The notes below the pieces were generated by a model. The model saw only the letters and a list, made by a program, of their open reading frames with translations. It had not been told where the DNA came from and searched no databases. Positions 11,904-22,623 of a DNA stretch of 46,031 nucleotides are shown piece after piece. The DNA lies in IMG/VR virus record IMGVR_UViG_3300032061_000003, positions 1 to 46,031 of that record, one strand, 5' to 3'. This DNA comes from a virus. The first letter of the stretch is position 1. The number at the start of each line of letters is the position of its first letter. A program made the translations under genes and the position numbers.

Positions 11904-14293
11904 CAAACGTCATATACTCCTATTTCTGTAATGTCCATAAACAAAGAAGTGTCATCCCAAGAACCTTTGAAGATTAAATGCAATTGCATCGGAACGGCAC
12001 TCCATAAAAAGAAATATAAATCCGTAAACGTAGTATCGTTATATCCATAATCCGCTAATTCGGCAAGGGAAAATGTGGGAGATGCAACCGGCGAACTAAT
12101 AGTCCCCCCCAAAGCTATAATCCAATACTGAAGTAAAAAAGGCGTATTTCCCCGAGTTCTTAATTTGATCATTTTAATTTTGTTGCTCCAAACATTCCAT
12201 TTAAATCTTACTGGGTTTGATTCATTCGGGGCGTTGTTGACAATATTAATTACGTTTTTATCATACAAAGTTAACTTTGTAATCGTTGCATTAGATGCTG
12301 TAAAACCATCAGGGAGCGTGCTTGACCAGTCATATAAAAATTGATTTTTTGAACTACTTCTTGACAATCCACCAAAATTTAATCCCATTACAAATGGTTG
12401 TATATTGGTATATAAATAATCAAGTGTTCCTGCCATGGAGTTATTATTTACTACACAATCGGTAAAGTTATTTACTGTAAAGTTATATCCTGTAAGTTTT
12501 AAAAAATAGCTTTTGTTTACAACTGTGTTTCCGGTTATAGTTACATTTGTAAAATATTTATTAGTAGATGAACATTCGATCGCTATTCCAAACCCCTGCA
12601 AAGAGTCGTTGTAATAGTCGTTTTTTGTGTCATTTATTATAGTGTTGTTGGTTATTGTAAGACCGTTAAAATCGTTAGATGATGGAATTCTAATTCCAGT
12701 TCCAAGAGGATTTCTAATAATATTATTTGATATAATTTTTGTGCGAGAAGGATATATGCCTTCAAATGAAGGAGTATATTTATCAGGCATAGCATATCCG
12801 GTATTTTCAACATAATTGTTATCAATACAACGGAAAGTTCCTTCTATACTGTTTTCCCAAACATTTATAATGATATTATCTTTAACATCGATATTAGCAG
12901 TTCCTATTCCATTTGAAAATATCCCGTTTCTTCCAACCGCCCCGTCATAATCATAATTCAAAGTACCGATGTTTTTAATTGTATTGCAATTAATTTCTCC
13001 ATAATCTGTAACGGTTACATTAAAAAGATTAATTCCTCTCATTGCTGTATCGTGTATATAGTTTTTGTTAATTTTGAGGCGATCATACGTACCTTGAATT
13101 AATAGTGAACCATCTCCCCAAATATCATGCATGTGATTGTTATACACGAAAAGATTTTTATGATAAGTCGCTGGTGTTCCAAATCCAATAGCATACCCGC
13201 TGCTGTGAACATCTGAACCAATAAACATATTATAAATTTCATTATTATATATACTTATATTATTATTATCAAATCCTGCATATCCAACTATTCCGTCAAT
13301 AAAATCATGTATTTTGCAATCGTGTATTTTACAGTAATTTACACCTCTTAATCCTATTGCATAACCCGCTTCACTTCCTTCAAACTCTAAATTGTAAAAT
13401 TCAATATTATTACAATTTTGAACATGTATTATTCCATTTTTTATAATAGCGTTGGTTCCAAATAAAGTAATATTGCTTGAATTTAAAAGTGTAATTGTTG
13501 TGCTGTTTAAATTGTAAGTTCCGTGTGGAAAAAAGACCATTGCTTTTGATGTCGAAGCGGCAGCCAAACATAATATGATTGCTTGAGAATCATTTGCTAT
13601 TCCATCTCCTTCCGCTCCATAATCTTTAACGCTTAACCATGCCTCATTAAATTTTTCAATGGATTTCTGTGACCAGTGATAAGCAGAATATTTTCCAGCA
13701 GTAACTTCCGTATCTTCTGCTTCGGTGGCCCATTTTTCTGCTAAATCAGCACTTGCCGCCGCTGCAATTTGTGCTGTAGCCGGATTATCATAATTATAAA
13801 ATTTAGTCGCAGTTGCATCCCATCCGACCACTTTGCCAGCAACCGGAGCGGGTAATTGATAATTGGCTCCGGCAGTTACAGAAATATCCGCCTTTAAAGT
13901 TCGGTTCGAAGTCTCATTAAGCTGTTGGGCTATCATAGTTACCTTGTCAATTGCATTTTCCACATTCTGCGCTATAAAAGGCCCTGTGTTTTCCAAGTCC
14001 AAATCGCTAGTTATAGGAATAACTCTGGCTATAGTAATTTTTTCCCCGGTCTGTAACTTTGTTCCGGATGTAGGATAAGGATAAGTTACGTAACCACCAG
14101 CAGTTAAATCGTCAGGATCGTTTAAAGTTACTAGATAACCACTAGCTAATGCCGTTCCGGTGTTTCCGGATGTGTCAGTAATATAAATTTTTATGTCCAA
14201 CCCGTCCATTTCTGAAATCTGAAAAGTAAACGAGAACGAAGTGTTAACCCCGTTCCCGTCTTGAACCGTTTTGTTATTGTCATTTTCAACCAT
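11900..14293 (-). CDS. Tailspike: T7 tail-fibre-type N-terminus plus pectate-lyase-like beta helix
   Basis: The start is ATG 14293, eight bases after AAAGGAG. 797 aa. Residues 1-140 match the T7 gp17-type virion-attachment domain (NGVNTSFSFTFQISEMDGLD, TIARVIPITSDLDLEN, NAIDKVTMIAQQL). A helical linker follows, and from about residue 220 VKDYGAEGDGIANDSQAI is the pectate-lyase-superfamily (PF12708) entry motif. Roughly 350 residues of right-handed beta-helix repeats rich in N-x-I follow (for example ISIYNNEIYNM, INKNYIHDT). The C-terminal 150 residues are probably a trimerisation or carbohydrate-binding module. It likely binds and depolymerises a capsule or O-antigen. Catalytic residues cannot be assigned by eye. 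Confidence 0.88.
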   Translation of the reverse strand: MVENDNNKTVQDGNGVNTSFSFTFQISEMDGLDIKIYITDTSGNTGTALASGYLVTLNDPDDLTAGGYVTYPYPTSGTKLQTGEKITIARVIPITSDLDLENTGPFIAQNVENAIDKVTMIAQQLNETSNRTLKADISVTAGANYQLPAPVAGKVVGWDATATKFYNYDNPATAQIAAAASADLAEKWATEAEDTEVTAGKYSAYHWSQKSIEKFNEAWLSVKDYGAEGDGIANDSQAIILCLAAASTSKAMVFFPHGTYNLNSTTITLLNSSNITLFGTNAIIKNGIIHVQNCNNIEFYNLEFEGSEAGYAIGLRGVNYCKIHDCKIHDFIDGIVGYAGFDNNNISIYNNEIYNMFIGSDVHSSGYAIGFGTPATYHKNLFVYNNHMHDIWGDGSLLIQGTYDRLKINKNYIHDTAMRGINLFNVTVTDYGEINCNTIKNIGTLNYDYDGAVGRNGIFSNGIGTANIDVKDNIIINVWENSIEGTFRCIDNNYVENTGYAMPDKYTPSFEGIYPSRTKIISNNIIRNPLGTGIRIPSSNDFNGLTITNNTIINDTKNDYYNDSLQGFGIAIECSSTNKYFTNVTITGNTVVNKSYFLKLTGYNFTVNNFTDCVVNNNSMAGTLDYLYTNIQPFVMGLNFGGLSRSSSKNQFLYDWSSTLPDGFTASNATITKLTLYDKNVINIVNNAPNESNPVRFKWNVWSNKIKMIKLRTRGNTPFLLQYWIIALGGTISSPVASPTFSLAELADYGYNDTTFTDLYFFLWSAVPMQLHLIFKGSWDDTSLFMDITEIGVYDVC

Positions 14294-14317
14294 TACTATC
14301 ACTCCTTTTTATAACGC

Positions 14318-17300
14318 TTAGTCTCTTCTTCTGGAAAACAAATCTCTCCAATCCGCTTCACCGTTATTTTCCATCCAATCAAGAAAGTTAAATACCCATG
14401 TTGCTGTTTGCTGTGGAATTCCGGAAACAAATGCTCCGGTCTTGCTTGCCGCCTCCCCAAAGTCAATCCAATCTCCGGTTCCTTCCATTAATTTTCTGCC
14501 TTTTGATATTACATTGCCGACAGATTCTATCGAACTTTCAATGGGAGTCACTCTAAACGAAGAATAAACTCCTAAGGCTTTATTAAGCAAATACGATCCG
14601 ATATCCCGTACGATTGGAATTGTTTGAAGCAAACCGGATGCCATAGAAGATATAAGCCGTTTCGTAAATTTTTCCGGGTCGTCATCTTCGCGGCTTCGAA
14701 CCGCTTCACGAAGAACAAATTCAAATGTCCCTGGAAGTATCCATCCATAAAAAGTCATTGCGGCAATATTTTTAATAGCTTCTTCATGCTGCCCTTTGGA
14801 AAGCTGTACTCCCGCCGTACTTGTAGCTAACCAAAACCGATTGTAAAGTAAATTTCCATAACTATAAAACATGGTAAATAGTTTTTTCAATTCCGTTCCG
14901 CGCTGTGATGCAGACAAATCTTTGACAGAACCAGTTCCTTGCGAACGTCTTACCGCTCCATCCCCGGCCCGGATTGCCGCTTCTTCGTCTCCCGATTGTT
15001 CCAATTCTTTTTTGTAAGCACCTAACCATGTCGGAACAGAAACTGATTGGTCCATAATTCCAATTAAAGAATAGGCGTATTGCTGAATCTTATTATCACC
15101 TTTAAACATTCTTCGGGAAAAATCATAAATATCTCTGTCTACAAGTTGGCTTCTGTTTGCCATAAACACAGACTTTTCTTTTACAAACTTCCAACTTTCA
15201 ACTGGGTTTGAGGCAAATTCAGCAATCCCTTTCGCTGTCGGAATTGCGCCAATTTCCCAAGCCGATTGAAAAAATCCGGACGTTTGAAGCAAAGCAACCC
15301 TTAAATTAAGCCCCATTGCTCCCAGAGTAGTTCTGCTTCGCATCCATCTAAAAGCTTTATCAGCTACGTCCAAATGTTCTCCCTGGTCGCTTGCAATGGC
15401 CTTTACTGAGTTTTCCAATATAGAATAACCTTTGATTCCTACAGCGTTTGTAATAGCCCTTTGCGCGTCTTCTTGACGTAGTAAACGGTTAGCATCAATA
15501 ATCGCTTTTCTATGTGTTAAATCATGAACTACATTTACAAGATGGTTTGGAACAACTCCAAAACTCAAGTTTAATTTGTGATTTACTGTTTTAGCTCTTT
15601 TTTTTGTATGCCCATGGCGAGTTGCCGCTTTTGCCGCAGGGCTTTCCTTGTAAAGTGCATTTGTTTGTTCTTCGTACTTGCTCATTCTAATGCTTTTTTC
15701 TGCATCATATTTAATCGGATAATATCCGCCACTTAAAGTTCCGAATTTCGTTTCAAGTGGAACCGCCTCAACCTTTTCTGGAACCACTCCGGTTACTTCT
15801 TCTTCTAGTTTAGCGATTGCAGGCCAAAATGTTTCAAGATAATCCCAAATATCCTGTATCATTTGAATTTCTTTTTCATTCAATACATCTACTATTGATT
15901 GCGCCATTTCGTCCGTTAGATTATGTCCGTCCATCAATCTTTGTTTATTTTGTTCGTTTCCCATATTTAGGACGGCGGTTATAATTTGTTCCTTACTCAT
16001 GCTTTGACCGACTTCCGGAAGAAAAATCATTTCTTTAGACATTTTGTAAAGTTCGTTTTCGGCAAAATGACGTTTTACAAGTTCTTTAAATTCAGTAATG
16101 GTTTTTTGTTCTAATATCTTTTCATCCGTCCATGCTCGATTGAACAATTCGATAAAATACTTTTGCATTGGACCGTCTTGGTTTCCGTCTAGAAATCGCG
16201 CTAAAAATTCCGGTTTGACCAACCAATTATTAATTTCTTCCGCTAATTTAGAAGCCTTTTGGATTCCTTTTTTCGGAGTTGTAAAACGTTCAGTATCTGC
16301 TTTTTTTTCTCCTACATTTTTAACGATGCTATCCGCTATTTCTCTTCCGACTTCGTTTAACTCCGCTTTTAAAAAGTCAGAATAAAAACGTGTCCATTTG
16401 TTTCCGAGCGTAGCAATTGTTTTAATAGCGTTGTAGACGTCTTTTAATTCGCCTAATGTTAATTCGTTCAATGGCTTAGGTGTTCCGCTCAAAATATTAT
16501 CCGAAATAGGAATGTCGTGATATTCGTTAGTCATGCGTTCAACAAAATCCAAAAGCGATTCTGGTTTCTCTTCGCGCTGCACCGGTTCGATTAACTTAAA
16601 TCTTTCCATAATCCCTTCGATTTGAGTCATAAACTCGGCCGGCATTTTTAATAAATTGCCATGACGCCGCTGAAACTTTTTGAAATAGTTCAGATACTTT
16701 TGAACGTCCTTTTGATTTTTAATTGCTTCCATTGCTAAAGCGTGATTTAACATCCGTTGTTCCGCGAATCTCGCCGCCGCAGCATCATTTCCACTTTTTA
16801 AAGCCAATGCCGCTTTAACCGCCGCATCCCGTTCCGCTTTAAAATAAGATTTAAATGCCGTAGATTCCCTGTAATTTTTCCGAGATAGTATTTCTTTAGC
16901 ATGAGTCTTTGCGGCGCTAACGGCTATCCTGGACCGTTCCAAAGCTGATTGTCGTCTTGCTTGTCCAGCCTCTGCCTTTTGTACAAACTCCATAATTAAT
17001 TCGCGCTCTAAAGCTTCAAATTCAAGTTGTTTATCATTCCGAATAGCTTCAAGAGCGGCTTCCTTTATCCGGGCGGTATTCATCAAGTCTGAGTATTGTT
17101 CCATATGTTCATTTAAACGTTGATCTACCACATCATTAAAAAATGGCGTATCAATTATAATCTGCGCCAATTCCGAACCCGAAGAATAACCATTAGTTTC
17201 AGCTATGGTATCAAATTTGTATTGCCCTTTGGAAGTTAGCTCTTTATTGATGTATTTGTTAGCTGTATCTTTAATATTTTTTCCAACAAACTTTGAGCGG

Positions 17301-19918
17301 ACTTCTTCCATTGTTTGATATACTGGTTCTTTGGAAATTTCTTCTTCTACCAATCCCCGGAACGTTTCTCGCTCGTTTTCAAGGAATTGCTTGTTTTCTT
17401 CCCTGAGTTCGTTCATTTGCTTTTTAAGCAATCGATTTACCGCTTCTTCATGCGCTCTAGTTTTAATATCTTGCAGTTTTGCCCACGTTTCGGGAGTTAC
17501 ATCTGCTTCAGTAATGATATCTTCATTGTAGCCGGACAATGCTTCCGCTTCGGCAATTTCTTCGTCCGTTGCTAACATCCTATCCATTACCTGCCGCACT
17601 GGGTCGGATAACTCTACATCTAATCCTTTGACATCTTTGTAAATTCGAGTAAGCCAACGCCGGAAAGCGGCAAAAGCTTTTCTAAGCCCTTCGGACGGTG
17701 ATTTCCCTTCATAGAGATAAGCTTCAAAACCTCGCGCAAATTGTTCTTGCTGTCCGTCGTAGCCTTCGGTTAATTTTGTTTGGTCATCGGTTATTTTTAA
17801 CCAATCTTTTAAAACTTGCCAGTCTTTTAAATATTCTTCATCCGCTTGACCGGATTTAATGAATTCAAAGGTATCATTTAAAAATATATGCGCCGATTCA
17901 TGTAAAAAGGTTGAAGCGTCAGAACTTTTAAGTAGTCCAACCAAAGAACCTTCCGGGGTTATTTTGACGAATCCTCGCGGGATGGTTCGGCCTTGCGATA
18001 AAAAAAAACCCTCTTTGAGGTTTGATTGTTCTTTAGTTATCTGTGGAACATTTGCTCCTTGATACCACTCCGCAACGCTAATTTGTCTTCTGGAAGCCTC
18101 TGCAAAGGCGTGAGAAGCCCATAATTTTGCAGACTTATCCACGTATGAATTCCAACTTTTTTCTTTGATATTTTCAGGTTTTCCAGCCTCCAAAAGCTTG
18201 CTTTTTACATCTTCGTAAATAGTATTATATGCGGTTTGTTTTTCTTCATCCTGCGTCATTAATTCAGCGGCTTTTTGTTGTTCGGCTTTAATTTCTTCAC
18301 CAATTCTTTTTTCTTCTTGTTCCGCCTGAAATAAAGTCAAACCATCCGCCGAAAACGAAACATGCGGTTTGATTTTTTCGTAAAATTCCGTAGGGGCGAC
18401 ATTCGCAGTCCAATCAGCAAGAGAAACCTTGATTTTATCCCCGGTTTCAAGAGCTGTCTGTAATTGGTCATCGAATCCTAATTGTTTGGCAACTAATTCC
18501 GAAGCATTAAGGATATCCGGGTTTTGTTCCTGCATCAAAGTCACAAATTGTTCAGCGTCAATGTAAACGTTTTCGATTGGGGTCCCGGCAGTCTGCTGCG
18601 CGACAATAGTTTTAAATCCATCCGGATAACGTTTAAGCAATTCGGAGTTATTGGAGTTTTGGCCAACTTGGCTGTAAAATTCGGCGTTAGCTTTGGCCCG
18701 GTTTACTTGATGTATGTTTTCGATGGTGTTGGTTCCTAAACCCAGCAAAGTTAATGGATTCGCAGCAGTTGCTTGAATAGTCGGACTAATCACTCCGGCG
18801 ATCTGTTCTAAACCTTTTCCAGCCTCTAGTTCGCCCTCTATAGCAGATTTAGCGGCAACATTAGAAACTTCTTGTAAAACTTCGGTAGCTGTTTCGGTTC
18901 CAATTGCTTTTAGATAATCTCCAAACGCTTTCTTAATTGCTTTTCCGGCAGTTTTCTTTTTAACTAACTCTTTAATTCGTTTTGTTCCGAGCAATTCAAC
19001 AACTTTTTGTGCCCCAATAGCCTTTAAGAAAGTATTTAACGTCGCCATTTCCAAACCGGAATTAACCGCGCCAACCGCTAAAGCGTAATAAGCTGCTGTT
19101 TTTTTGTCTACCGGTTTTCCGTTGCGGTCTTTTAGTTTAATAAAATCCCGGTAAGCCGAACCAGTTTCAAGAATGGCAGTGGCCTCGGCATAACCAACTT
19201 TACCACCAGCCGCCAAGCCAATGCCAAAAGCGGTAGGAAGAGTAATTACTTCCTCTGGAATTAGTGCTTGCGGACCAGCCTGGCCTGCCAGTGCTGCTAT
19301 TCCGGTAGCTGCAATCGCTCCGGGTGCACCGCGTTCAATGGCTTTTTGCGCTCCGAACAAAAGATTAGGAATCTGATTCGCAACAAAATAAGCCGGAGCA
19401 ATAGTCCATCCTTTTGGAGCGGTTTGGCTTAATTCGTCCATTTCTAATTCGATATCTTTTAAGGAGTTTTCATTTATATTTGGATCTCCTCCGCTCAGAA
19501 CCGCCAATACTTGTTGCGAACCAAGCTGACCTTGCATAACATTTAAGTCGCCGGATCTATGCCCATGCGTTATCTGCTGAAAAAAACCTTCTCGGTTGTC
19601 CTGTTCTGGGATAATGTCTTTAACGGCGGCCATGTTTAACGGTTCTGAAAGATAGTTATAGGTTATAGGACGATTCTTTCTGAGGTGTTCCCAATATTCA
19701 TCCGCAGGCATATTTGCCGCTTCTGTTGCGCTTTTTAAATTATCTTGAACGGCGATAGGATGAGCGTTAATTTTATTGGCTACATTCATAATATTTGCCG
19801 CTTTTTTTGGTTCTATTTCCAAAGTAGATTGATATACATTTTTAATTTCATCATTAGGAGCATCCAAAACATTATTATATTTAACTCTTAGTGAATCGTA
19901 AAATTCTTTATCATTCAC
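14318..19918 (-). CDS. Giant internal virion protein (T7 gp16-like) with zinc-peptidase motif
   Basis: 1866 aa from GTG 19918, eight bases after GGGAGG. Glycine/alanine-rich hydrophobic stretches lie near residues 185-250. A metallopeptidase motif FLHESAHIFL (H673, E674, H677) is followed by EQFARGFEAYLYEGKSPSEG, a pattern seen in large polyvalent phage proteins; the Glu in that segment may be the third zinc ligand. Residues 830-1150 are charged helices. The last 350 residues hold amphipathic segments (LYNRFWLATSTAGVQL, FYGWILPGTFEFVLRE). Position and size match the third core protein ejected to build a channel across the envelope. The usual T7 transglycosylase motif was not recognised, so the protease may replace it. 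Confidence 0.8.
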   Translation of the reverse strand: MNDKEFYDSLRVKYNNVLDAPNDEIKNVYQSTLEIEPKKAANIMNVANKINAHPIAVQDNLKSATEAANMPADEYWEHLRKNRPITYNYLSEPLNMAAVKDIIPEQDNREGFFQQITHGHRSGDLNVMQGQLGSQQVLAVLSGGDPNINENSLKDIELEMDELSQTAPKGWTIAPAYFVANQIPNLLFGAQKAIERGAPGAIAATGIAALAGQAGPQALIPEEVITLPTAFGIGLAAGGKVGYAEATAILETGSAYRDFIKLKDRNGKPVDKKTAAYYALAVGAVNSGLEMATLNTFLKAIGAQKVVELLGTKRIKELVKKKTAGKAIKKAFGDYLKAIGTETATEVLQEVSNVAAKSAIEGELEAGKGLEQIAGVISPTIQATAANPLTLLGLGTNTIENIHQVNRAKANAEFYSQVGQNSNNSELLKRYPDGFKTIVAQQTAGTPIENVYIDAEQFVTLMQEQNPDILNASELVAKQLGFDDQLQTALETGDKIKVSLADWTANVAPTEFYEKIKPHVSFSADGLTLFQAEQEEKRIGEEIKAEQQKAAELMTQDEEKQTAYNTIYEDVKSKLLEAGKPENIKEKSWNSYVDKSAKLWASHAFAEASRRQISVAEWYQGANVPQITKEQSNLKEGFFLSQGRTIPRGFVKITPEGSLVGLLKSSDASTFLHESAHIFLNDTFEFIKSGQADEEYLKDWQVLKDWLKITDDQTKLTEGYDGQQEQFARGFEAYLYEGKSPSEGLRKAFAAFRRWLTRIYKDVKGLDVELSDPVRQVMDRMLATDEEIAEAEALSGYNEDIITEADVTPETWAKLQDIKTRAHEEAVNRLLKKQMNELREENKQFLENERETFRGLVEEEISKEPVYQTMEEVRSKFVGKNIKDTANKYINKELTSKGQYKFDTIAETNGYSSGSELAQIIIDTPFFNDVVDQRLNEHMEQYSDLMNTARIKEAALEAIRNDKQLEFEALERELIMEFVQKAEAGQARRQSALERSRIAVSAAKTHAKEILSRKNYRESTAFKSYFKAERDAAVKAALALKSGNDAAAARFAEQRMLNHALAMEAIKNQKDVQKYLNYFKKFQRRHGNLLKMPAEFMTQIEGIMERFKLIEPVQREEKPESLLDFVERMTNEYHDIPISDNILSGTPKPLNELTLGELKDVYNAIKTIATLGNKWTRFYSDFLKAELNEVGREIADSIVKNVGEKKADTERFTTPKKGIQKASKLAEEINNWLVKPEFLARFLDGNQDGPMQKYFIELFNRAWTDEKILEQKTITEFKELVKRHFAENELYKMSKEMIFLPEVGQSMSKEQIITAVLNMGNEQNKQRLMDGHNLTDEMAQSIVDVLNEKEIQMIQDIWDYLETFWPAIAKLEEEVTGVVPEKVEAVPLETKFGTLSGGYYPIKYDAEKSIRMSKYEEQTNALYKESPAAKAATRHGHTKKRAKTVNHKLNLSFGVVPNHLVNVVHDLTHRKAIIDANRLLRQEDAQRAITNAVGIKGYSILENSVKAIASDQGEHLDVADKAFRWMRSRTTLGAMGLNLRVALLQTSGFFQSAWEIGAIPTAKGIAEFASNPVESWKFVKEKSVFMANRSQLVDRDIYDFSRRMFKGDNKIQQYAYSLIGIMDQSVSVPTWLGAYKKELEQSGDEEAAIRAGDGAVRRSQGTGSVKDLSASQRGTELKKLFTMFYSYGNLLYNRFWLATSTAGVQLSKGQHEEAIKNIAAMTFYGWILPGTFEFVLREAVRSREDDDPEKFTKRLISSMASGLLQTIPIVRDIGSYLLNKALGVYSSFRVTPIESSIESVGNVISKGRKLMEGTGDWIDFGEAASKTGAFVSGIPQQTATWVFNFLDWMENNGEADWRDLFSRRRD

Positions 19919-19933
19919 GGTTAATTCCTCCCG

Positions 19934-22108
19934 TCAATACCTTCTGGGTGGTTGATTTTGCACGTTTGTGTAAGCGGCGGCCATTCCCTCCGCCAATGAG
20001 CTTTCCTGTTGTTTTGATTTTTTGATTGTTGTTTTTGTCTTTTCTCGGTTGCGTTGAACTGTTTCGTTAACTGTTTCTGGAACAATTGGAACTTTGTTAT
20101 TATACAGTTCTTTAATAGCTTTTATAGTATCGGGATTAAGCCCACCAATTTTACTATCAAAATCCGCTAACTGGTTAGCGTTAATGAAATTTCCGGACTT
20201 GTAATATCCACCCAATGAAAGTTCCATGGAACCGCGAATACCAGTTCCTAGATTGTTGGTGTAGGTAGACCATAGTTTATTATTTTTATCTTGCTGCGAA
20301 AGGTCATATTTCCAATAATCTTGTTTTGGTATTCCGTCAAATATGCTTTTTCCTACCTTTTCTTGACCGTTTTCAACCATTGTAATAAAATCAGGCAATT
20401 CCTTATCTTTCCCTAAATTTATATTGTAATAAATAAAATCATTTCGAAGGTTTTTGTCTTTAGTTTTAGGGTATAATTGCAATGACTTTCTTTTGAGATA
20501 TTCCATTTTTTGTTTGCCTTGAAATCCTCCACCCTTTATATAATTTCCGCTAAGTGATTTAAAATCACCGGGCGAAAGATTTCCCGCGTTCCAAGCATTG
20601 ATAATATCATTTTGTTTTATAGTTCCGTCTGATAATCCTTCGGTCAAAGCAAGCCAAACACTTAAATTTGTTTTTGGATTGGCCTGGCCCGCCCCTCTTG
20701 GATTCCCATTTTTATCAACGTTAAATACATTCTGCGCATAATTAAGCAAAGATTGATAATCGCGGTTTTCGTATCCGGTTTCATTGCGTTTTAACCACGA
20801 AAAAGCTTCACTATAACTTTTACTTCCGGCTATTTCGTTTTGACCATTTACGATACCAGCATTTCTTTGGGAATCTCTAACCCGTTCAAAATCGGCCGTT
20901 CGTCCCTCGATTTCAGATTTAGCTTTTTCCAATTCATCCCCTGAATATTTACTTTCTAAGTCTTTGTAAACCCGGCCTATATCAATAGAACCATCGACAA
21001 GTTTATATGTTTGATAGGTTTTAAATGCGGAATCCATCTTTAACGAAAAGGATTTTTCATTTATTGCAACTTGCAAATCAGCCGCTTTATCGGGCGACAT
21101 TTCTTTTTGGTGTTTAGCGAAAAACTTCGTAGCACCATCAATATCTTTTTGAATGTTAATCTTGGTGTTTGTCTGTTCAGTTATAGCCGCATCCGCATAT
21201 TGTCTTTTGAGATTGGTCTTTGCTTCATCGGTCAAATTGAGCGAATCAATTAAATTGTTATTATCGGTGATAATTAAGCTAAAAGATTGTTCATCCTGAA
21301 TGTTTGCCGCGTTAGAGATATTAAATTTAATTTTATCTTCAGCTAATTTAAAATCTCCTTTTTCAATGGCGTCTTGTATTTTATAATATCCTTCCGGATT
21401 GTTTTTAAAAATCAGTTCTTTGTTATCTTCAAATTGTTGTTTGGCTTTATCTAGTTGGTTTGTTTGCAGATAAGAACCGATAGAAGTTGATATCAGATTA
21501 GTTTTAACCCTGTCGTTTTCCCGCGAAATGTCTTCTTGCTTATATCCCATTTGTTGGTAAACGACGTTATTGTTATTAATATTGCTTTTAATTTCATCTT
21601 GAAGTTTGCTAGGATCATTGGCAATAATAGCGGCGCTCGTAGCGGCGGAATCATTAAGAGTATTAATCTTACTTTTATTTGTTTCTTGCCGTTCGTATTT
21701 AGCCATATAGTCTAAGTTGCCGTTATGAAAAGCATTTGCCCTTTGACCAAACACAACTTTTTGCCGCTCGCCTGGTAATGATTCCAGGTATTTATTTTTA
21801 ACCTTCGCGGCTTCAGCGTCAAAGTCTTTGGTAACATCGTAAGCAGCTGAAAGCTTTCTATTTTCGTATTTCATACGCAAACTTGATATTTCTTTCTTAT
21901 ATGCAGTTTCGGAGGCTATAACCTGTTCGGTATCTTTTTGTTCTTGACGTTCTAAAACTCTTTGTTGTACCAATTGCCCTAATTTCTGAGCCACATTACC
22001 TAATTGCTGATTAGCTTTGTTTGCTTGAGTTCCAAAAGCGGCAGGAGAAGGAGCGGTCGGTTGAACTATATTTTGATTAACTTGTCTTTGATAAACGGGA
22101 ACTTGCAT
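19934..22108 (-). CDS. Internal virion protein (T7 gp15-like)
   Basis: 724 aa; ATG 22108 after GGGGGTTGATATAA. Rich in Gln, Asn and Lys with long helices. N-terminal stretch TQANKANQQLGNVAQKLGQL, then repeated helical hairpins (for example DEAKTNLKRQYADAAITEQT). The C-terminal third is ordered and less helical (GTGIRGSMELSLGGYYKSGN). No membrane segment. Its place between the gp14-like and gp16-like genes and its helical make-up fit the tube-forming core protein ejected into the periplasm. Confidence 0.75.
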   Translation of the reverse strand: MQVPVYQRQVNQNIVQPTAPSPAAFGTQANKANQQLGNVAQKLGQLVQQRVLERQEQKDTEQVIASETAYKKEISSLRMKYENRKLSAAYDVTKDFDAEAAKVKNKYLESLPGERQKVVFGQRANAFHNGNLDYMAKYERQETNKSKINTLNDSAATSAAIIANDPSKLQDEIKSNINNNNVVYQQMGYKQEDISRENDRVKTNLISTSIGSYLQTNQLDKAKQQFEDNKELIFKNNPEGYYKIQDAIEKGDFKLAEDKIKFNISNAANIQDEQSFSLIITDNNNLIDSLNLTDEAKTNLKRQYADAAITEQTNTKINIQKDIDGATKFFAKHQKEMSPDKAADLQVAINEKSFSLKMDSAFKTYQTYKLVDGSIDIGRVYKDLESKYSGDELEKAKSEIEGRTADFERVRDSQRNAGIVNGQNEIAGSKSYSEAFSWLKRNETGYENRDYQSLLNYAQNVFNVDKNGNPRGAGQANPKTNLSVWLALTEGLSDGTIKQNDIINAWNAGNLSPGDFKSLSGNYIKGGGFQGKQKMEYLKRKSLQLYPKTKDKNLRNDFIYYNINLGKDKELPDFITMVENGQEKVGKSIFDGIPKQDYWKYDLSQQDKNNKLWSTYTNNLGTGIRGSMELSLGGYYKSGNFINANQLADFDSKIGGLNPDTIKAIKELYNNKVPIVPETVNETVQRNREKTKTTIKKSKQQESSLAEGMAAAYTNVQNQPPRRY

Positions 22109-22113
22109 TTATA

Positions 22114-22611
22114 TCAACCCCCTTGTTGTTTGCGCTTGTACCAATAATCAGCAACTTGCCCGGCCGTTCCTAATAAAGTGGCGTATCCTTTTGCCCTTCC
22201 AGCTCGTGCCGCATATTTACCGGAAACCCGGCTAAACAAAGCTTGGTTTTGCAAATCGATAACTTGACTACTTGCATTCTGTTTGATTGCCAATTCGTCA
22301 AGTTTCATTTTGGTAGTAGTATCCATAAGCAAGTCTTCCAAGGCTTGGCCGGTCATCCCAGAAGCTGCGGACGCCGCGGTTTGGCTAGCCTTGAAAACTT
22401 TGCCCTCTTTATTAAGAGCTGCAATATCTCGCGAAGCGGCTTGCTGGACATTACTTGCTTGCCGCTCAGTTATTTGCGCTAAAGTATTATAATAAGCTTG
22501 TTCGGCTTGGCCTTCTTGGACGGCTTGACTTGCACTATAAATTCCTCCGCCAATATTTAAAGCAAGCCCGATGTTTTCAACATTTTCTTGTTTTAAAAAA
22601 TTTTGTCCCAT
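22114..22611 (-). CDS. Internal virion protein (T7 gp14-like)
   Basis: 165 aa; ATG 22611 after AAGGAGGAATTAGC. A hydrophobic glycine-rich N-terminus (NIGLALNIGGGIYSASQAVQ) is followed by an alanine/glutamine-rich helical body (ITERQASNVQQAASRDIAAL; AASAASGMTGQALEDLLMDT). This composition and length are typical of the smallest ejected core protein, thought to form a pore in the outer membrane. Confidence 0.75.
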   Translation of the reverse strand: MGQNFLKQENVENIGLALNIGGGIYSASQAVQEGQAEQAYYNTLAQITERQASNVQQAASRDIAALNKEGKVFKASQTAASAASGMTGQALEDLLMDTTTKMKLDELAIKQNASSQVIDLQNQALFSRVSGKYAARAGRAKGYATLLGTAGQVADYWYKRKQQGG

Positions 22612-22623
22612 GCTAATTCCTCC

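Noticed and set aside
11900-14293. Diversity-generating retroelement target in the tailspike, suggested by the BPP-1-like capsid
   Set aside because: No reverse transcriptase, template repeat or adenine-mutated variable repeat was found anywhere in the window.
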